Positions 4,810 through 5,702 of a stretch of DNA of 5,702 bases are shown here, piece after piece. Origin of the DNA: SOIA01 sp050116035 (lineage in GTDB: Bacteria > Acidobacteriota > Aminicenantia > Aminicenantales > Aminicenantaceae). The stretch lies in assembly GCA_050116035.1 (NCBI GenBank), contig JASFPJ010000232.1:1-5702 (forward strand). The letters run 5' to 3'. The position numbers were made by a program, and so were the translations under genes. The notes beneath the pieces are model-generated. The model worked only from the letters and a program-made list of their open reading frames with translations, searched no databases and was not told the DNA's origin. Every line of letters starts with the position of its first letter. Position 1 is the stretch's first letter.

Positions 4810-5702
4810 TTGAAACTTAAAAAAATGGATAAAAAAAAGAAAAGGAGAATCATCCTGCTTGCGGCAGCAGGCTTTTTCCTCGTTCTTCTGTTAGGCTCTG
4901 TGGAGTATACCTCTCATTCAAAATTCTGTTCCTCCTGTCACTACATGAAGCCCTTTTACAGAAGCTGGGAAACTTCATCCCACAAAGAAGTGGAATGCAG
5001 CACCTGTCATTATGGCCCCGGAGTAAAATCCAAAGCCAGAGCAAAAATCGAGGGCCTCATGCAGCTCGGCAGATACTGGACCAAACTCTACTTGAAATCA
5101 AAACCCTGGGCTGAAATTCCTGATGAGGCCTGCCTTCGCGAAGGATGCCATGACAAAAGGCTTCTGGAAGGGCAGGTCAGTTTCAACAAAGTTGTTTTTG
5201 ACCATAAAATTCACTTCACAGACTTAAAAAGAGGCAAACAGCTCCGCTGCACGAGCTGCCATTCGCAAATTGTCCAGGGCGAACATATTGTAGTGACTCA
5301 CAGCACATGTTTCATCTGTCATTTCAAAGAAAGCGAGCATTATCCCAAAATCAGCGACTGCTCCCACTGCCATGAAAAGAGCACTCTCATTTCTGAGAAG
5401 ACATCAAAATACAATCACACGCTTGTCTTTGACAGTGGTTTCACGTGCGACAAATGCCACAGCCACACCATCATCGGAGACGGGGAAGTACCCCGGGAAA
5501 ACTGTTATAAATGTCACTGGGAAACGGACAGGCTGAATCAATACGATGATACTGACCTCATGCATTCAGAACATATCTATTCCCACAAAATCGAATGTAA
5601 CCTGTGCCACTTGGATATTCAACACAAGATCATAAAAGATATTGATGCTATTTCAGATTGCACAACATGCCACACTGACTCTCATAAAACACAGAAAATC
5701 CT
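4810..5702 (+). CDS. NapC/NirT-type membrane-anchored multiheme cytochrome c (3' truncated)
   Basis: The frame stays open from TTG 4810 to the window end (297 codons plus two bases). An internal ATG at 4825 is the alternative start. A lysine/arginine-rich N-terminus precedes one membrane anchor (about 14-32), giving an N-in topology with the hemes in the periplasm. Residues 40-67, CSSCHYMKPFYRSW...SSHKEVECSTCH, are the NapC/NirT/NrfH signature of quinol-oxidising cytochromes. M46 sits where NrfH has its heme 1 methionine ligand. Ten heme-type sites are visible. Nine are CxxCH, starting at C40, C63, C147, C167, C184, C213, C232, C263 and C284. One is CX4CH, C108-C113-H114. Hemes 4-5, 7-8 and 9-10 form repeated two-heme modules with 19-21 residues between the first cysteines of each pair. 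The protein is much larger than four-heme NrfH. It probably moves electrons from quinol to periplasmic or outer cytochromes. The partner is not shown by sequence; the octaheme protein is a candidate. Confidence 0.88.
   Translation, partial: MKLKKMDKKKKRRIILLAAAGFFLVLLLGSVEYTSHSKFCSSCHYMKPFYRSWETSSHKEVECSTCHYGPGVKSKARAKIEGLMQLGRYWTKLYLKSKPWAEIPDEACLREGCHDKRLLEGQVSFNKVVFDHKIHFTDLKRGKQLRCTSCHSQIVQGEHIVVTHSTCFICHFKESEHYPKISDCSHCHEKSTLISEKTSKYNHTLVFDSGFTCDKCHSHTIIGDGEVPRENCYKCHWETDRLNQYDDTDLMHSEHIYSHKIECNLCHLDIQHKIIKDIDAISDCTTCHTDSHKTQKI

Noticed and set aside
4792..4812. CAACT/AGTTG hairpin that could hide the ribosome site of the NapC-type gene
   Set aside because: The stem is only 5 bp, too weak to claim regulation.
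4825..4827. ATG as the start of the NapC-type gene
   Set aside because: It has only an A-rich stretch upstream, whereas TTG 4810 has GAGGA at a 7-base spacing. It remains possible and would shorten the protein by five residues only.
4333..5044. Short open frames within resC and the NapC-type gene (4333-4530 +, 4461-4655 -, 4850-5044 -)
   Set aside because: They overlap strongly supported genes carrying WWD and CxxCH motifs and show no independent evidence.
1..5702. CRISPR arrays, insertion sequences, tRNA or rRNA genes
   Set aside because: No regularly spaced repeats, transposase-like frames, terminal inverted repeats or RNA gene signatures were seen.

Overview
The window is a cytochrome c locus with every gene on the + strand. 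It holds the end of one multiheme cytochrome, a complete octaheme cytochrome, the two-protein ResB/ResC (System II, Ccs) heme-attachment machinery, and the first about 297 codons of a membrane-anchored multiheme cytochrome that runs off the right edge. The visible parts encode at least 21 heme attachment motifs: 3, 8 and 10. This points to an anaerobically respiring bacterium with a periplasm that uses System II cytochrome c biogenesis, such as a Desulfobacterota, Acidobacteriota or Aminicenantes-like lineage. The phylum is a guess from gene content, not something the sequence proves.

Layout: 1-795 is the C-terminal end of a probably extracellular multiheme cytochrome, closed by a strong intrinsic terminator at 825-861. 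Positions 862-1173 are an AT-rich regulatory gap with two near-consensus sigma70-type promoters. Positions 1174-2415 encode a secreted octaheme cytochrome resembling the hydroxylamine oxidoreductase (HAO) family. Positions 2416-2589 are a second regulatory gap, with an imperfect stem-loop and a perfect 8-bp inverted repeat overlapping a possible promoter. Positions 2590-3942 are resB (ccsB/ccs1) and 3939-4751 are resC (ccsA), with a 4-base GTGA overlap. After a 58-base gap, 4810-5702 begins a NapC/NirT-type cytochrome extended by repeated two-heme modules, incomplete at the window end.

Working model (inference): the NapC/NirT-type protein takes electrons from the quinone pool and passes them along its heme chain to the octaheme enzyme or to an outer acceptor chain. 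The octaheme enzyme may reduce a nitrogen oxyanion or hydroxylamine, by analogy with the HaoC/HaoA pairing of Campylobacterota. ResBC, encoded between them, attaches the hemes. The most unusual detail is a CX4CH heme-type motif in the NapC/NirT-type protein, next to what could be a dedicated heme lyase. Three of the four visible gene starts are not ATG (TTG, GTG, TTG).
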